Shown here one piece after another: positions 41,787 to 50,808 of a stretch of DNA of 64,000 nucleotides. The notes beneath the pieces are model-generated. The model was not told the DNA's origin and made no database searches. It was given only the letters and a program-made list of their open reading frames with translations. Location of the stretch: positions 930,001 through 994,000 of the forward strand of contig NZ_JASKUT010000001.1 in NCBI RefSeq assembly GCF_030167925.1, given 5' to 3'. Source of the DNA: Paenibacillus silviterrae (lineage in GTDB: Bacteria > Bacillota > Bacilli > Paenibacillales > NBRC-103111). The first letter of the stretch is position 1. Each line of letters starts with the position of its first letter. Position numbers and translations under genes: made by a program.

Positions 41787-42287
41787 ATGAGTGTGAAAAA
41801 AGGTTTGTCAGACAACCCGGACGTTGTCTTTAATGAAATGATCCGCATTATCATTAAAGCGGAGGATTTCGACTTTTGGCTGCGCTTTTCTTCCGAGTGG
41901 GGCGGCGTTCTTTATGTATTTGACGAAAGAAACACGAAACAGCTCGAGGCCGGACATATCACGGAAGAGGCTCACGAGAATACCCGGAGATCGCTCCGAC
42001 TCGGAATGATTACGCTAAGCGGGCTTTATGATGCATTAAAGGCATGGTCCGATCAGCATCAGGAGGATTATGTTTACTCGATGAATACGCTGGATTGCTT
42101 CTATATCCCGGTGTATTTGAACGACTTTGAGCAAATACGCAAATCGGATTCGGACAAATGCGGCATCTATACGCAGGTTATCCTGCATCAGCTGTCGAAG
42201 CAGGGAGAGCTGAAGGAGCGGCTGGCCTCGATTGAAGAGACGGTGAAAGAGTATACGGCCAACATTCATCTGTATTCCAGAAGATAA
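41787..42287 (+). CDS. Hypothetical protein (166 aa)
   Basis: 166 aa, start ATG 41787 after AAGGAGTTAGGG. It is a mainly helical cytoplasmic protein (DNPDVVFNEMIRIIIKAEDF, FWLRFSSEWGGVLYVFDE, ending in a coiled region QGELKERLASIEETVKEY). No family recognised. It is followed 15 bp later by a small acidic gene, so the two probably form an operon. Confidence 0.7.
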   Translation: MSVKKGLSDNPDVVFNEMIRIIIKAEDFDFWLRFSSEWGGVLYVFDERNTKQLEAGHITEEAHENTRRSLRLGMITLSGLYDALKAWSDQHQEDYVYSMNTLDCFYIPVYLNDFEQIRKSDSDKCGIYTQVILHQLSKQGELKERLASIEETVKEYTANIHLYSRR

Positions 42288-42302
42288 GGGAGGGGACGAA
42301 CG

Positions 42303-42491
42303 ATGTTTACTTACGAAATCGAAGAACAGGGCACAGGAAATACCCTGCTGCTTTATAACGAGAAAGAGTACTCGCAAATCCAATTCATCGGAATGATCAA
42401 CGAATTTCTTGAAGGTGACGATGTGGAGGAAGAGGACCTGATCGAGTTTCTGATCAACAAATTCGGCTTCACCCGCACGAAGAATAGCTAA
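42303..42491 (+). CDS. Small acidic hypothetical protein (62 aa)
   Basis: 62 aa starting MFTYEIEEQGTGNTLLLYNE and ending NKFGFTRTKNS, with an acidic middle (EGDDVEEEDLIEFL). Site GGGAGGGGAC. It is co-transcribed with the 41787 gene and closed by a terminator. Function unknown. Confidence 0.7.
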   Translation: MFTYEIEEQGTGNTLLLYNEKEYSQIQFIGMINEFLEGDDVEEEDLIEFLINKFGFTRTKNS

Positions 42492-42497
42492 AATTTC

Positions 42498-42552
42498 AAA
42501 AAGCCTGCTTCCGAAGCGTTCTTCATAAGAATGCAGGGAAGCAGGCTTTTTT
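42498..42552. terminator. Bidirectional terminator
   Basis: AAAAAGCCTGCTTCC / GGAAGCAGGCTTTTTT long stem between convergent genes. Confidence 0.88.
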
Positions 42553-42556
42553 CGTG

Positions 42557-43180
42557 TCAGAAGGAGAGACGGTACAAAGGCAGTACGGTTTCGAATGTAC
42601 GTTCCACGACGTTAAGGAATTGTTTACCGTCGGTCAGCACGGGATCATGCCGATCAATCGTCAGACCGCACAGCGCTTCCGATTTTTTCACGTGCTTCAG
42701 CTTTCGTACCAGATCCGCGAAGCGTTCCTCTGTCATTTCTTCATGGCGAATCCCTTCTGGCTGCATATGATCCAAAGACCATACATAGTGTGCCGGAAGC
42801 TGTGTCCGAATCGTATTCCACTGCTGCTCCAGCTTCTCCGCGAAGCTTGCTTTATTCGGGCTTTCGTAAATCAGCGCAAACTGGATGAACACGTGGGTGG
42901 ACCACATGCCTACTTGAAAATGGGGATGGGCCTTGTAGCCTTTCTTATTATGAGCCCACGCTACCCAAGTATCGTTAGGCGGATTGATGGTGCGCCTTGC
43001 ATGCTTGGCGACGTGCGGGAACATTTCTTCTCCGCAAAGGGCGGTCAAATGGGGACCGACGAGATCGCCCAGCTGATGAAGCTTGGGACGCACGTTCGCA
43101 ATGAGCGCCTCCATTCGAGGCTCCAGTCCCGGTATAGTAAACACATCGAAATCGTCTTGAGTAAAGCCTGGAAAAGTCAT
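42557..43180 (-). CDS. DUF1054 protein (YktB-like)
   Basis: 207 aa from ATG 43180; GGAGGCG lies 13 nt upstream, a little far. It contains TFPGFTQDDFDVFTIPGLEP, EEMFPHVAKHARRTINPPND and TWVAWAHNKKGYKAHPHFQVG, the pattern of the YktB/UPF0637 family. Function unknown. Confidence 0.82.
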   Translation of the reverse strand: MTFPGFTQDDFDVFTIPGLEPRMEALIANVRPKLHQLGDLVGPHLTALCGEEMFPHVAKHARRTINPPNDTWVAWAHNKKGYKAHPHFQVGMWSTHVFIQFALIYESPNKASFAEKLEQQWNTIRTQLPAHYVWSLDHMQPEGIRHEEMTEERFADLVRKLKHVKKSEALCGLTIDRHDPVLTDGKQFLNVVERTFETVLPLYRLSF

Positions 43181-43237
43181 AATCGAAATAACGCCTCCTG
43201 TTTCAGACAAGCTGTATGCTTACCCACTATACCAAAA

Positions 43238-43280
43238 CCTAAAAAAAACACAAGGGCAATGATAACGAGTCCATTGTCCG
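43238..43280 (+). promoter_or_regulatory. Shared regulatory element, copy A (upstream of permease genes)
   Basis: CCTAAAAAAAACACAAG, 15 bp, TCCATTGTCCG. The same parts with the same 15-bp gap occur at 45228 and 46992. TTGTCC at 43275-43280 sits as a -35 box for TACTAT at 43297-43302 (16-bp gap). Likely a YesN binding site. Confidence 0.7.
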
Positions 43281-43367
43281 TTTCACAGCCAAAGTCTACT
43301 ATAAAGATACGGTAAAACACTACTACAAACAACCATCAACTACGACAAGAGGAAAAGGGTGAGAGTC

Positions 43368-44324
43368 ATGGCAGGAGCCAAAGTGAGCGCGGCTGACAAG
43401 GTAAGCATCCGAAGTCAGAATAGCAGCGTATTCAGATTCATGTGGAAGTATAAAGCGCTTTATTTCATCACATTACCGGGGATTTTGTACTATTTGATTT
43501 TTAAGTACATTCCGCTGGCGGGGTCCTTCATTGCCTTCAAGGATTACAACATTTTTAAAGGGGTATGGGGCAGCCCGTGGGTAGGGTTAAAGCATTTTGA
43601 AAGAATGTTCCAGCATGCGGACTTCCTGCGGATTTTGAAAAATACGGTCATACTCGGCGGGATGGAGCTGCTGTTTGCCTTTCCGGCACCGATTATCGTA
43701 GCGCTGCTGCTGAATGAGGTTCGTATCGCGGTGTACAAAAAAATTGTACAAACCGTTATCTACATGCCGCATTTCTTATCTTGGGTTATCATCAGCGGAA
43801 TTGCCGTTGGTATTTTCTCTCCATCGACGGGCGTCGTGAACCATGCGCTGGTGTGGCTTGGATTTGAGCCGATCTATTTCCTGGCGGAAAACTCCATGAT
43901 TCGGACCATACTCGTGGGCTCCGGGATCTGGAAGGAAGTGGGCTGGGGGACGATCATCTATTTAGCCGCCTTGGCCGGTGTAAACCCTGATCTTTATGAG
44001 GCGGCGGAAATGGACGGAGCGAACCGTTGGCAGCAAACGCTTGCCATCACGATTCCTTCGATTATGTCGACCATTACGATCCTGTTCCTGCTCAAAATCG
44101 GTGATTTCCTCGATTACGGCTTTGAACGCGTATGGGTATTCATTAACCCGCTCACTTACGAGAACGGTGAAATTTTGGACACGTACATTTTCCGGGTCGG
44201 TCTGATGCAGCAGGAGTACAGCTATTCTACGGCGGTAGGGCTGTTCAAGTCGGTTGTCGGTCTCGTTATGCTGCTCGCAGCCAATAAGTTCAGTAAAAAA
44301 GCAACAGGAGAAAGCTTGTTCTAG
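43368..44324 (+). CDS. Sugar ABC transporter permease (LplB-type)
   Basis: About 318 aa from ATG 43368 (site AAGGGTGAG); GTG 43359 is also possible. Six membrane helices with the LplB start (YKALYFITLPGILYYLIFKY) and the EAA loop YEAAEMDGANRWQQT. LplB/YtcP pairs form the membrane channel of CUT1 importers that take in oligosaccharides, often uronate-rich, in Paenibacillus. It pairs with the permease starting 10 bp after its stop. The ATPase subunit (MsmX-type) is not encoded here, as is usual for this group. Confidence 0.9.
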   Translation: MAGAKVSAADKVSIRSQNSSVFRFMWKYKALYFITLPGILYYLIFKYIPLAGSFIAFKDYNIFKGVWGSPWVGLKHFERMFQHADFLRILKNTVILGGMELLFAFPAPIIVALLLNEVRIAVYKKIVQTVIYMPHFLSWVIISGIAVGIFSPSTGVVNHALVWLGFEPIYFLAENSMIRTILVGSGIWKEVGWGTIIYLAALAGVNPDLYEAAEMDGANRWQQTLAITIPSIMSTITILFLLKIGDFLDYGFERVWVFINPLTYENGEILDTYIFRVGLMQQEYSYSTAVGLFKSVVGLVMLLAANKFSKKATGESLF

Positions 44325-44334
44325 GGGGTGCGTT

Positions 44335-45216
44335 ATGGACTACAGAATTACTAAAGGCCAAAAAGTATTTAACGTTTTTAACTTGACGTTCTTAGGCATC
44401 ATGTCGCTGCTGATGTTCCTGCCGTTCCTTAACGTGCTGGCGCAGTCGCTAAGCAGCTCGAAGGCGATCACCAACGGCTCTGTGGGACTTTTGCCGGTCG
44501 ATTTTACATGGATTAACTATCAGTATGTATTTCAGGATGTGACAATTCTGCGGGCCTTCGGCATTACCGTTCTGATCACGGTTGTCGGTACGGCCATTAA
44601 CCTGGTGATGACGTCGTCGCTGGCTTATCCGCTCTCAAGACAGGAGTATGTCGGACGCAAATATTTGCTCCTCATGATCTTGTTTACCATCATCTTCAGT
44701 GCGCCGCTCATCCCGCAGTTTATCTTGATTAAAAATTTGGGCTTGATGAACTCCTTGTGGGCGGTCATGATTCCCAATGCCGTAAGTGCTTTTAACTTCT
44801 TTGTGATGAGATCGTTCTTTATGAACATCCCGAATGAGCTGATCGACTCGTCACGGATCGACGGCTGCTCGGAGGTCGGTATTATTTGGCGCATCATCCT
44901 TCCGCTGTCCAAGCCGGCTATGGCGACGATGGGGATCTATTATGCGGTGTATCACTGGAATTCGTACCAAAGCGCTATCTATTATTTGAATGATCGCAAT
45001 CTGATGCCTCTTCAGGTCAGACTGCGCGCCATGATCGACACGGACTCCTTGAGTATGGACCCTAACGGCTCGCTTTACAGCGAAATGCTGAACATGTCGC
45101 CCGAAGGCGTCAAAATGGCAACCGTTTTTATCGCAACCGTACCGATCCTGCTGATATATCCTTTCTTGCAGCGTCATTTCATTAAGGGAATGCTGATCGG
45201 CTCCGTCAAAAGCTAA
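44335..45216 (+). CDS. Sugar ABC transporter permease (YtcP-type)
   Basis: 293 aa from ATG 44335 (site AGGGGGTG). Six membrane helices; EAA loop IDSSRIDGCSEVGIIWRI. The C-terminal motif YPFLQRHFIKGMLIGSVK is the hallmark of CUT1 second permeases. It forms the pair with the LplB-type permease. Confidence 0.92.
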   Translation: MDYRITKGQKVFNVFNLTFLGIMSLLMFLPFLNVLAQSLSSSKAITNGSVGLLPVDFTWINYQYVFQDVTILRAFGITVLITVVGTAINLVMTSSLAYPLSRQEYVGRKYLLLMILFTIIFSAPLIPQFILIKNLGLMNSLWAVMIPNAVSAFNFFVMRSFFMNIPNELIDSSRIDGCSEVGIIWRIILPLSKPAMATMGIYYAVYHWNSYQSAIYYLNDRNLMPLQVRLRAMIDTDSLSMDPNGSLYSEMLNMSPEGVKMATVFIATVPILLIYPFLQRHFIKGMLIGSVKS

Positions 45217-45227
45217 CCTGAGCCCGA

Positions 45228-45270
45228 TCTAAAGAAAATACAAGCGCATACAAAATCACTCCATTGTTTG
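45228..45270 (+). promoter_or_regulatory. Shared regulatory element, copy B (upstream of solute-binding gene)
   Basis: TCTAAAGAAAATACAAG, 15 bp, TCCATTGTTTG. TTGTTT (45265-45270) sits as -35 for TAGAAT (45288-45293), 17-bp gap. It starts 11 bp after the permease stop, so the binding protein gets its own promoter. Confidence 0.7.
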
Positions 45271-45371
45271 AAGTTTGTTCTGAAATGTAGAATGACAGTA
45301 GATGATGAAAGCGCTATTACAAATGGCTTTCTCTATATCAACCCATACTAACGAAAGAAAAGAGGGGTAGC

Positions 45372-46925
45372 ATGAAAAAGAAGGTAGTCACGACATCCGT
45401 AGCTTTATCGCTTGTACTCGGTACCTTGGCAGGATGCGCCGGCAATACGGACGCTCCGAAGGATCAAGGTCAGGGAGGCGCTGCACCTGCAGGCCCGACG
45501 AAGTTTTCGATTTCCATGCGTACGCTGAACTTCGATTACGTGGAGAAGCATGCCAATATCAATGACGATAAGTGGGTCAAAGAGCTGGAGAAGAAAACGA
45601 ATGTCGATTTGGACATCAAGCTGATTCCGCATAAGGATTATGAGCAGAAGATGATTCAGATGTTCGCCATCAATGACATTCCTGATGTCGTGCAAGCAGG
45701 CGCAGGCACCAACGGCAAGGAGCTCGCAGGCTCGGTACAGGCAGGCGTGTTCCTCCCTCTGGACGACTTGCTTAAGGAGCATGGGCAGAACCTGCTGAAG
45801 GTGATTCCGAAAGAGGCTTGGGAAGAGCTGAAGTATGACGGCAAAATCTACGGAATTCCGGAGTTCTTATCCAGCTCCTCCCGCCGCGCAACATGGGTGC
45901 GTGCCGATCTCATGGAGAAGGCAGGCATAACGAAGGATCCGAAGACCGTGGAGGAATATATGGATATGCTTCGCGCCTTCAAGAAAATCGGCGTAGAGCA
46001 TCCGTTCATGGGCCGCGAGAAGTTCAAGTATGCGGATCTGTTCTTCGGAGCGTATGACGTCTATACGTACCAAAGCCAATTCGAGGTTGTCGGAGGCAAG
46101 GTGCAGCCGAAATTCTTCGATGTGGAGAATATGACCAAAGCGCTCAATACGTACAAAACGATGTTCGATGAAGGCTTGATCAGCAAGGAGTTTGCGACCA
46201 TCAACCCGACGAACTTCAAGAATATTATTCTTTCCGGTAAAGCCGGCATGTGGGAAATGAACGCCCAGGAGCTGCTCCAATGGGAGACCCAGCTTCAAGC
46301 GAATGTCCCTAACGCGAAGATCAAAATCATTCCTTCACCTGTCGGTACGGACGGCAAGGGAGGCGGCTACCTGTATTCCCCGGTTACAAGAAGCTTCCTG
46401 ATCAATGCTAAAGCGAAGGACAGAGCGGCTGCGATCATCAAGTTCTTCGATTGGCAGGTAACGCAAGAGGCGGATAAGTGGTTTGATACGACGCTGCCGG
46501 TAGAGCCGAAGACACCGGAGGAAGTGGCGGAGCAGCGCTATCTGACAGGCTTCCTGCACATGGTGAAGGATGATGCTTACCGCAAGCCGATTCTGGAAGC
46601 AACGCCAGCCGGCAAGGAACTGTTGAAATCGTTCGAAACGATTCTGCCGAAGGAAGGCCGCGGCGGTATCGAGTTTGATCCTCGCTTGGAGGCAATGGGC
46701 AAAAACCCGGATGCCGCCTCCATCTCCGATGAGCCGGCACCGCTGCTGTTAGCTCACATGGTCAAAATGGTGTACGGCAAAGAACCGATCTCCGATTGGC
46801 CGAAGGTAATCGAGGAGTGGAAGTCCAAGGGCGGTAACGATATCCTTAAGGAAGCTCAAGCCCGCTACGATGCGAAGAAGGACTTTAAGATCCGCGGCGC
46901 CGAAGCCGACGCGATTCGTAAGTAA
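45372..46925 (+). CDS. Oligosaccharide-binding lipoprotein (LipO-type)
   Basis: 517 aa with a lipoprotein signal ending TLAGC (about residue 22), then a family 1 solute-binding fold (FSISMRTLNFDYVEKHANIN, DVVQAGAGTNGKELAGSVQA, PEFLSSSSRRATWVRADLME). LipO/YtcQ-type proteins feed LplB/YtcP permeases. The separate promoter copy B and a strong terminator after the gene fit a need for excess binding protein. Confidence 0.92.
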   Translation: MKKKVVTTSVALSLVLGTLAGCAGNTDAPKDQGQGGAAPAGPTKFSISMRTLNFDYVEKHANINDDKWVKELEKKTNVDLDIKLIPHKDYEQKMIQMFAINDIPDVVQAGAGTNGKELAGSVQAGVFLPLDDLLKEHGQNLLKVIPKEAWEELKYDGKIYGIPEFLSSSSRRATWVRADLMEKAGITKDPKTVEEYMDMLRAFKKIGVEHPFMGREKFKYADLFFGAYDVYTYQSQFEVVGGKVQPKFFDVENMTKALNTYKTMFDEGLISKEFATINPTNFKNIILSGKAGMWEMNAQELLQWETQLQANVPNAKIKIIPSPVGTDGKGGGYLYSPVTRSFLINAKAKDRAAAIIKFFDWQVTQEADKWFDTTLPVEPKTPEEVAEQRYLTGFLHMVKDDAYRKPILEATPAGKELLKSFETILPKEGRGGIEFDPRLEAMGKNPDAASISDEPAPLLLAHMVKMVYGKEPISDWPKVIEEWKSKGGNDILKEAQARYDAKKDFKIRGAEADAIRK

Positions 46926-46936
46926 CACAACACAGT

Positions 46937-46970
46937 CGTTCCCCTGCGCAAGTGGGGGAACGGCTTTTTT
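46937..46970 (+). terminator. Terminator after the binding-protein gene
   Basis: CGTTCCCC / GGGGAACG stem, then GCTTTTTT. Confidence 0.88.
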
Positions 46971-46991
46971 GCTCTTTAGCACACACATAAA

Positions 46992-47034
46992 CCTAAAAAA
47001 AACACAAGCAGGTGAAAAGTCATTCTATAGTCCG
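46992..47034 (+). promoter_or_regulatory. Shared regulatory element, copy C (upstream of the regulators)
   Basis: CCTAAAAAAAACACAAG, 15 bp, TCTATAGTCCG. Its right half is weaker (TAGTCC as -35) with TATGAT (47051-47056) 16 bp on. Its place before yesN-type genes suggests autoregulation. Confidence 0.65.
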
Positions 47035-47132
47035 GCCTGTTTTTTCGGGGTATGATGGAGTTACCTTCAAGCATGTAAATCTGCCTTTTGATATGATAGG
47101 TTAAGAAGCGGCTTCAAAAGGAGAGTGCATCT

Positions 47133-48164
47133 ATGTACAAAATCATGATCGTTGATGACGAGCCTATCATCCGCAGCGGCTTGCAGAAGCTGGTGGAGCA
47201 GTCGGGGATCCCGATCGCCGGCATTCGCACAGCTACGAACGGCGTACAAGCTTTGGAGATTATCGCCGAAGAGGCGCCGGACTTCTTGTTCACGGACATT
47301 CGCATGCCCAAGATGGACGGACTGGAGCTATGCCGCAGTCTGTACGAAATGAATGCGGATATCCACATTGTCGTCATTTCCGGCTACAGCGATTTCACCT
47401 ATGCGCAGAAATGTGTTTCCTTCGGGGTAAAGGAATATTTGCTGAAGCCGGTCAACAAAAAGAAAATTCAAGATGTGCTGGAAAAGCTGGTTCGTCTGAA
47501 GCAGAAGGCGGAATCCTTCGTTACCGTTACCCAGCTGGAAGCTTGGGTCGCAGAGCTGGAGGAAGCCGTATGGACTCTGAATGAGTCCCAGCTTACTAGT
47601 ATTCTGGGAGGGATTCGCCAAGACCTCAAAGCCCTTGATCTGAAAATGAACCGCTACAGAGAACTCCTTGAGGAAATGTATGCTCATCTCACCAAAACCT
47701 TTAATGCGAGAGATGTCTTTAATCTCAAAGCATCGCTGATGCTCAGTTCCTCCTCGGACGAGGAGGAGGTATGGCAGTCGTTTGCCCAAAGCATACACGG
47801 ACGGCTGGAGGAGCTTCGGGTCAAGCGCCGAGGCAAAGCCAAGGATCCGGTGGAGGAGGCGAAGCGATACATTGACGAGCACCTTGCTGAAGAAGTATCG
47901 CTGGAGGAGGTGGCGGAGCGTATCGGGCTAAATGCCTCCTACTTTAGTCAGCTGTTCAAGCAATCCACCCAGGAGACTTTCGTTCAATACCGGACCCGTG
48001 CCAGGATGGAGAAAGCAAAAAAGCTGCTGCAGCAGCCGCAGTATCGGATTACCGATATTTCCGGAGAGGTCGGCTATGCGGACCATCCGCATTTTACAAA
48101 GACCTTTAAGAAGTATACCGGCTGTCTGCCCTCGGAATATCGCCAGAGGCTGGGGATCGAATAA
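47133..48164 (+). CDS. YesN-type response regulator (REC + AraC HTH)
   Basis: 343 aa: receiver domain (about 1-120; phospho-Asp in FLFTDIRMPKMDG, Lys in EYLLKPVNKKK), helical linker, and a C-terminal AraC DNA-binding domain (about 245-343; VSLEEVAERIGLNASYFSQL, then ITDISGEVGYADHPHFTKTF). YesN proteins respond to the YesM kinase and switch on nearby transport and polysaccharide-use genes. The gene overlaps the kinase by one base (TAATG). It is the best candidate to bind the repeated 43-bp element. Confidence 0.92.
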   Translation: MYKIMIVDDEPIIRSGLQKLVEQSGIPIAGIRTATNGVQALEIIAEEAPDFLFTDIRMPKMDGLELCRSLYEMNADIHIVVISGYSDFTYAQKCVSFGVKEYLLKPVNKKKIQDVLEKLVRLKQKAESFVTVTQLEAWVAELEEAVWTLNESQLTSILGGIRQDLKALDLKMNRYRELLEEMYAHLTKTFNARDVFNLKASLMLSSSSDEEEVWQSFAQSIHGRLEELRVKRRGKAKDPVEEAKRYIDEHLAEEVSLEEVAERIGLNASYFSQLFKQSTQETFVQYRTRARMEKAKKLLQQPQYRITDISGEVGYADHPHFTKTFKKYTGCLPSEYRQRLGIE

Positions 48165-50044
48165 TGAAAAAGCGAACGCTTTCGGCACAGCTTTACCGTT
48201 ACTTTTTTATCGTGATCATTCTCTCACTAACGAGTGTCGGGGTAGCGAGCTATGTTCTATCCTCCCGGGCAATCGACGAGCAGGTGCAGCTCTACATGGA
48301 GCAAACGATCAACAGCACCTCCGCGCAGACGGACATTTATTTGCAGACCTATGAATTGTTCAGCAACTCGTTCTCGTCGAATACCGATGTAAGGCAGTTT
48401 ATGGAGATATCCCGCGATGATTCATATGAGTACTATTACTACTCCGACGTCATCAAAAAATTTGTGCAGAACTCGGTCAATTCGATCTATAACATCTATA
48501 AGCAGCTGAACATGGTGTATGTCGTAGGACAGCACGGCCGCTCGGTTATTTACGACAATCAGAACTTCTCGGCGGTTGATCCCGAGCTGGTTACGGAAAA
48601 ATTCGACTACTTGATGCAGTCGACTCCGAATAACGGCAGGATTGTACTGCTTGATATGAGCATCCGTCCTGAGGATAAAGGCACCGTCGTCACGATGGCG
48701 CGCAAGGTAAGAGGAGCCTCTTACGGCGAATCCTTCCGCGGGGTTGTAGCGATCGAATTCAAGCTGGATGAGCTGTACCGGGTATGGCAGCTGGTGAATC
48801 TGGGCAATAAAGGATACTTCTTCATTGTAGACGATGAGGGGAACTACATTTACCACCCGGATGTTCACATGAAAGATACCAAAATGGATCCGGAGCTGGC
48901 GAATCGCATTCTTCGGACGGAGAACAAGACCGTGGTTGAATCCATCGGGGGAGAGAATCGATTGGTGCTGTCGCGGAAGTCGGATTACTCCAAATGGAAT
49001 CTGGTGGTCGCGATGCCTGTCGACGAGATGCGCAAGCCGGTATCCTTCATCCGTACGACGACCTTAGCCGTGGGCTTGCTTACTTTAATAGCGGCACTCT
49101 GGCTTGCCGCCAAATTCGGACGCTCCATTGTTGCGCCGATTATGGAGCTCAAGGACAGCATGCGCGAGACAGAGAAGGGAAACTGGCAGCATATCGATGA
49201 AATCGGCCGCACCGACGAGATCGGCGGACTCATCCACAGCTACAATCTGATGGTGACGCGCCTCTCGGACATGATCGAACGGGTGTATCAGGCCGAGCTG
49301 CAGCAGCAGAAGCACGACCTGGAGCTGCATCAGACGGAGCTGGAGCGGCAGCGTGCGGAATACCAATCGCTCCAGCTGCAGATCAACCCGCATTTCCTAT
49401 ACAACACGCTGGAGACGATCAACTGTTACGCCATTGTTCAGGATTCCGATGAGATCACAGAGATGGTCGATGCCATGGCCTTCATGCTTCGTTATTCCAT
49501 CCAGGCGAATCTGGAGGAAATTACGGTAGCCAACGAGCTCAATCATGTGCGTAATTTTATGATCATCCTGCAGCATCGTATCGACCGTGAGTTTGAGATC
49601 GAGGTTGCCATTCCGCCGGCATTGCTGTTGGAGAAAATGGTTCGCCTTACACTGCAGCCGATCGTGGAAAATATTTTCCAGCATGCGTTTCCGGATGGCA
49701 TTGAGCCGCATCATTATATTCGAATCGATGCGAAGAAGGAGAACGGTCTCTTCCAAGTGATCATTGAAGATAACGGCGCCGGGATTCGTCCTGAACGGCT
49801 GCAGGAGCTTCGAAGACGTCTGCAGCTGAACAAGCTGGCTGAGGATCACGGAGGAGGACCGCGCCGGGGCGGCATCGGAATTATGAACGTACACCGGCGC
49901 ATTCAAATGGTTTTTGGAGAGCAATATGGTCTTCAAATAGATAGCGAGTGGGGACAGGGCAGTCGGATCACGATGGTCATGCCGGCCACTCCAACGCCTA
50001 AAATCAAGACAGGCCAAATTAAAACAGCGGAGGGTTCACTATGA
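48164..50044 (+). CDS. YesM-type sensor histidine kinase
   Basis: 626 aa. TM1 at about 12-32, an extracytoplasmic dCache-like sensor (about 35-290), TM2 at about 295-315, HAMP, coiled coil, His_kinase domain (LQLQINPHFLYNTLETINCY, phospho-His near 409) and HATPase_c (QPIVENIFQHAF, EDNGAGI). It probably senses an external sugar or signal of the polysaccharide. Four bases overlap the SDR gene, placing kinase and enzymes in one transcript. Confidence 0.92.
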   Translation: MKKRTLSAQLYRYFFIVIILSLTSVGVASYVLSSRAIDEQVQLYMEQTINSTSAQTDIYLQTYELFSNSFSSNTDVRQFMEISRDDSYEYYYYSDVIKKFVQNSVNSIYNIYKQLNMVYVVGQHGRSVIYDNQNFSAVDPELVTEKFDYLMQSTPNNGRIVLLDMSIRPEDKGTVVTMARKVRGASYGESFRGVVAIEFKLDELYRVWQLVNLGNKGYFFIVDDEGNYIYHPDVHMKDTKMDPELANRILRTENKTVVESIGGENRLVLSRKSDYSKWNLVVAMPVDEMRKPVSFIRTTTLAVGLLTLIAALWLAAKFGRSIVAPIMELKDSMRETEKGNWQHIDEIGRTDEIGGLIHSYNLMVTRLSDMIERVYQAELQQQKHDLELHQTELERQRAEYQSLQLQINPHFLYNTLETINCYAIVQDSDEITEMVDAMAFMLRYSIQANLEEITVANELNHVRNFMIILQHRIDREFEIEVAIPPALLLEKMVRLTLQPIVENIFQHAFPDGIEPHHYIRIDAKKENGLFQVIIEDNGAGIRPERLQELRRRLQLNKLAEDHGGGPRRGGIGIMNVHRRIQMVFGEQYGLQIDSEWGQGSRITMVMPATPTPKIKTGQIKTAEGSL

Positions 50045-50808
50045 AAATCGATTTGACAGGAAAAATTGCTTTGGTAACAGGCTCGAATGCGGGGATTGGA
50101 CGCGCGATTGCTATGGCTTTGGCTGCGAGTGGAGCGAAAGTGGGTGTCAACTGCTTGCGCAATGTTCAGCAGGGGCAAGAAACGGTTGACGCCATTCGCG
50201 CGGCGGGTGGAGAAGCTGTACTAGTGCAAGCGGACGTCACGGATCTCGAACAGATCGATAAGCTTGTGAGCGAGGTGGAGAAGGCGTTCGGCGGTACGGT
50301 GGACATTCTCGTGAATAACGCCGGTCACCTGGTGCAGCGTGTTCCGAACGCGGAGATGACCGTTGACATGTACAATACGATCATGGATGTGAACATGAAG
50401 AGCACCGTATTTATGTGCAAAAGAGTATTGGGCGGCATGAAGGCGAAAGGCTACGGGCGCATTGTCAATATGTCGTCTGTAGCGGCGCATAACGGCGGCG
50501 GTCCGGGCTCCAGCATTTATGCTGCCAGCAAAGCGGCGGTCATGGCTTACTCCAAGGGTCTGGCCAAGGAAGTAGCCGGAAACGGCATTACGGTAAACAA
50601 TGTATCCCCGGGCTTTATCGGCAATACGATGTTCCACGCGACGTTCACCAGCGATGCGGCCCGCGAAGCTACCATTAACTCCATTCCGCTGAAGCGGGAA
50701 GGCACACCGGACGACGTGGCTGGAGCCGTTCTGTACCTGGCGTCCGATCTTGCCGCCTATTTGACCGGCGAAACAATTGAAATCAACGGCGGGATGTTCA
50801 TGCGATGA
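50041..50808 (+). CDS. SDR-family oxidoreductase
   Basis: 255 aa: Rossmann motif VTGSNAGIGRAIA (about 14-26), NNAG (about 90), catalytic Ser in NMSSV, YAASK (Tyr and Lys), and the C-terminal EINGGMFM. It resembles FabG/KduD-type dehydrogenases. In this setting it might reduce the unsaturated-uronate product (DEH) or interconvert keto-deoxy sugars; this is inferred only from the lyase neighbours. Overlaps the kinase (ATGA) and the next gene. Confidence 0.88.
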   Translation: MKIDLTGKIALVTGSNAGIGRAIAMALAASGAKVGVNCLRNVQQGQETVDAIRAAGGEAVLVQADVTDLEQIDKLVSEVEKAFGGTVDILVNNAGHLVQRVPNAEMTVDMYNTIMDVNMKSTVFMCKRVLGGMKAKGYGRIVNMSSVAAHNGGGPGSSIYAASKAAVMAYSKGLAKEVAGNGITVNNVSPGFIGNTMFHATFTSDAAREATINSIPLKREGTPDDVAGAVLYLASDLAAYLTGETIEINGGMFMR

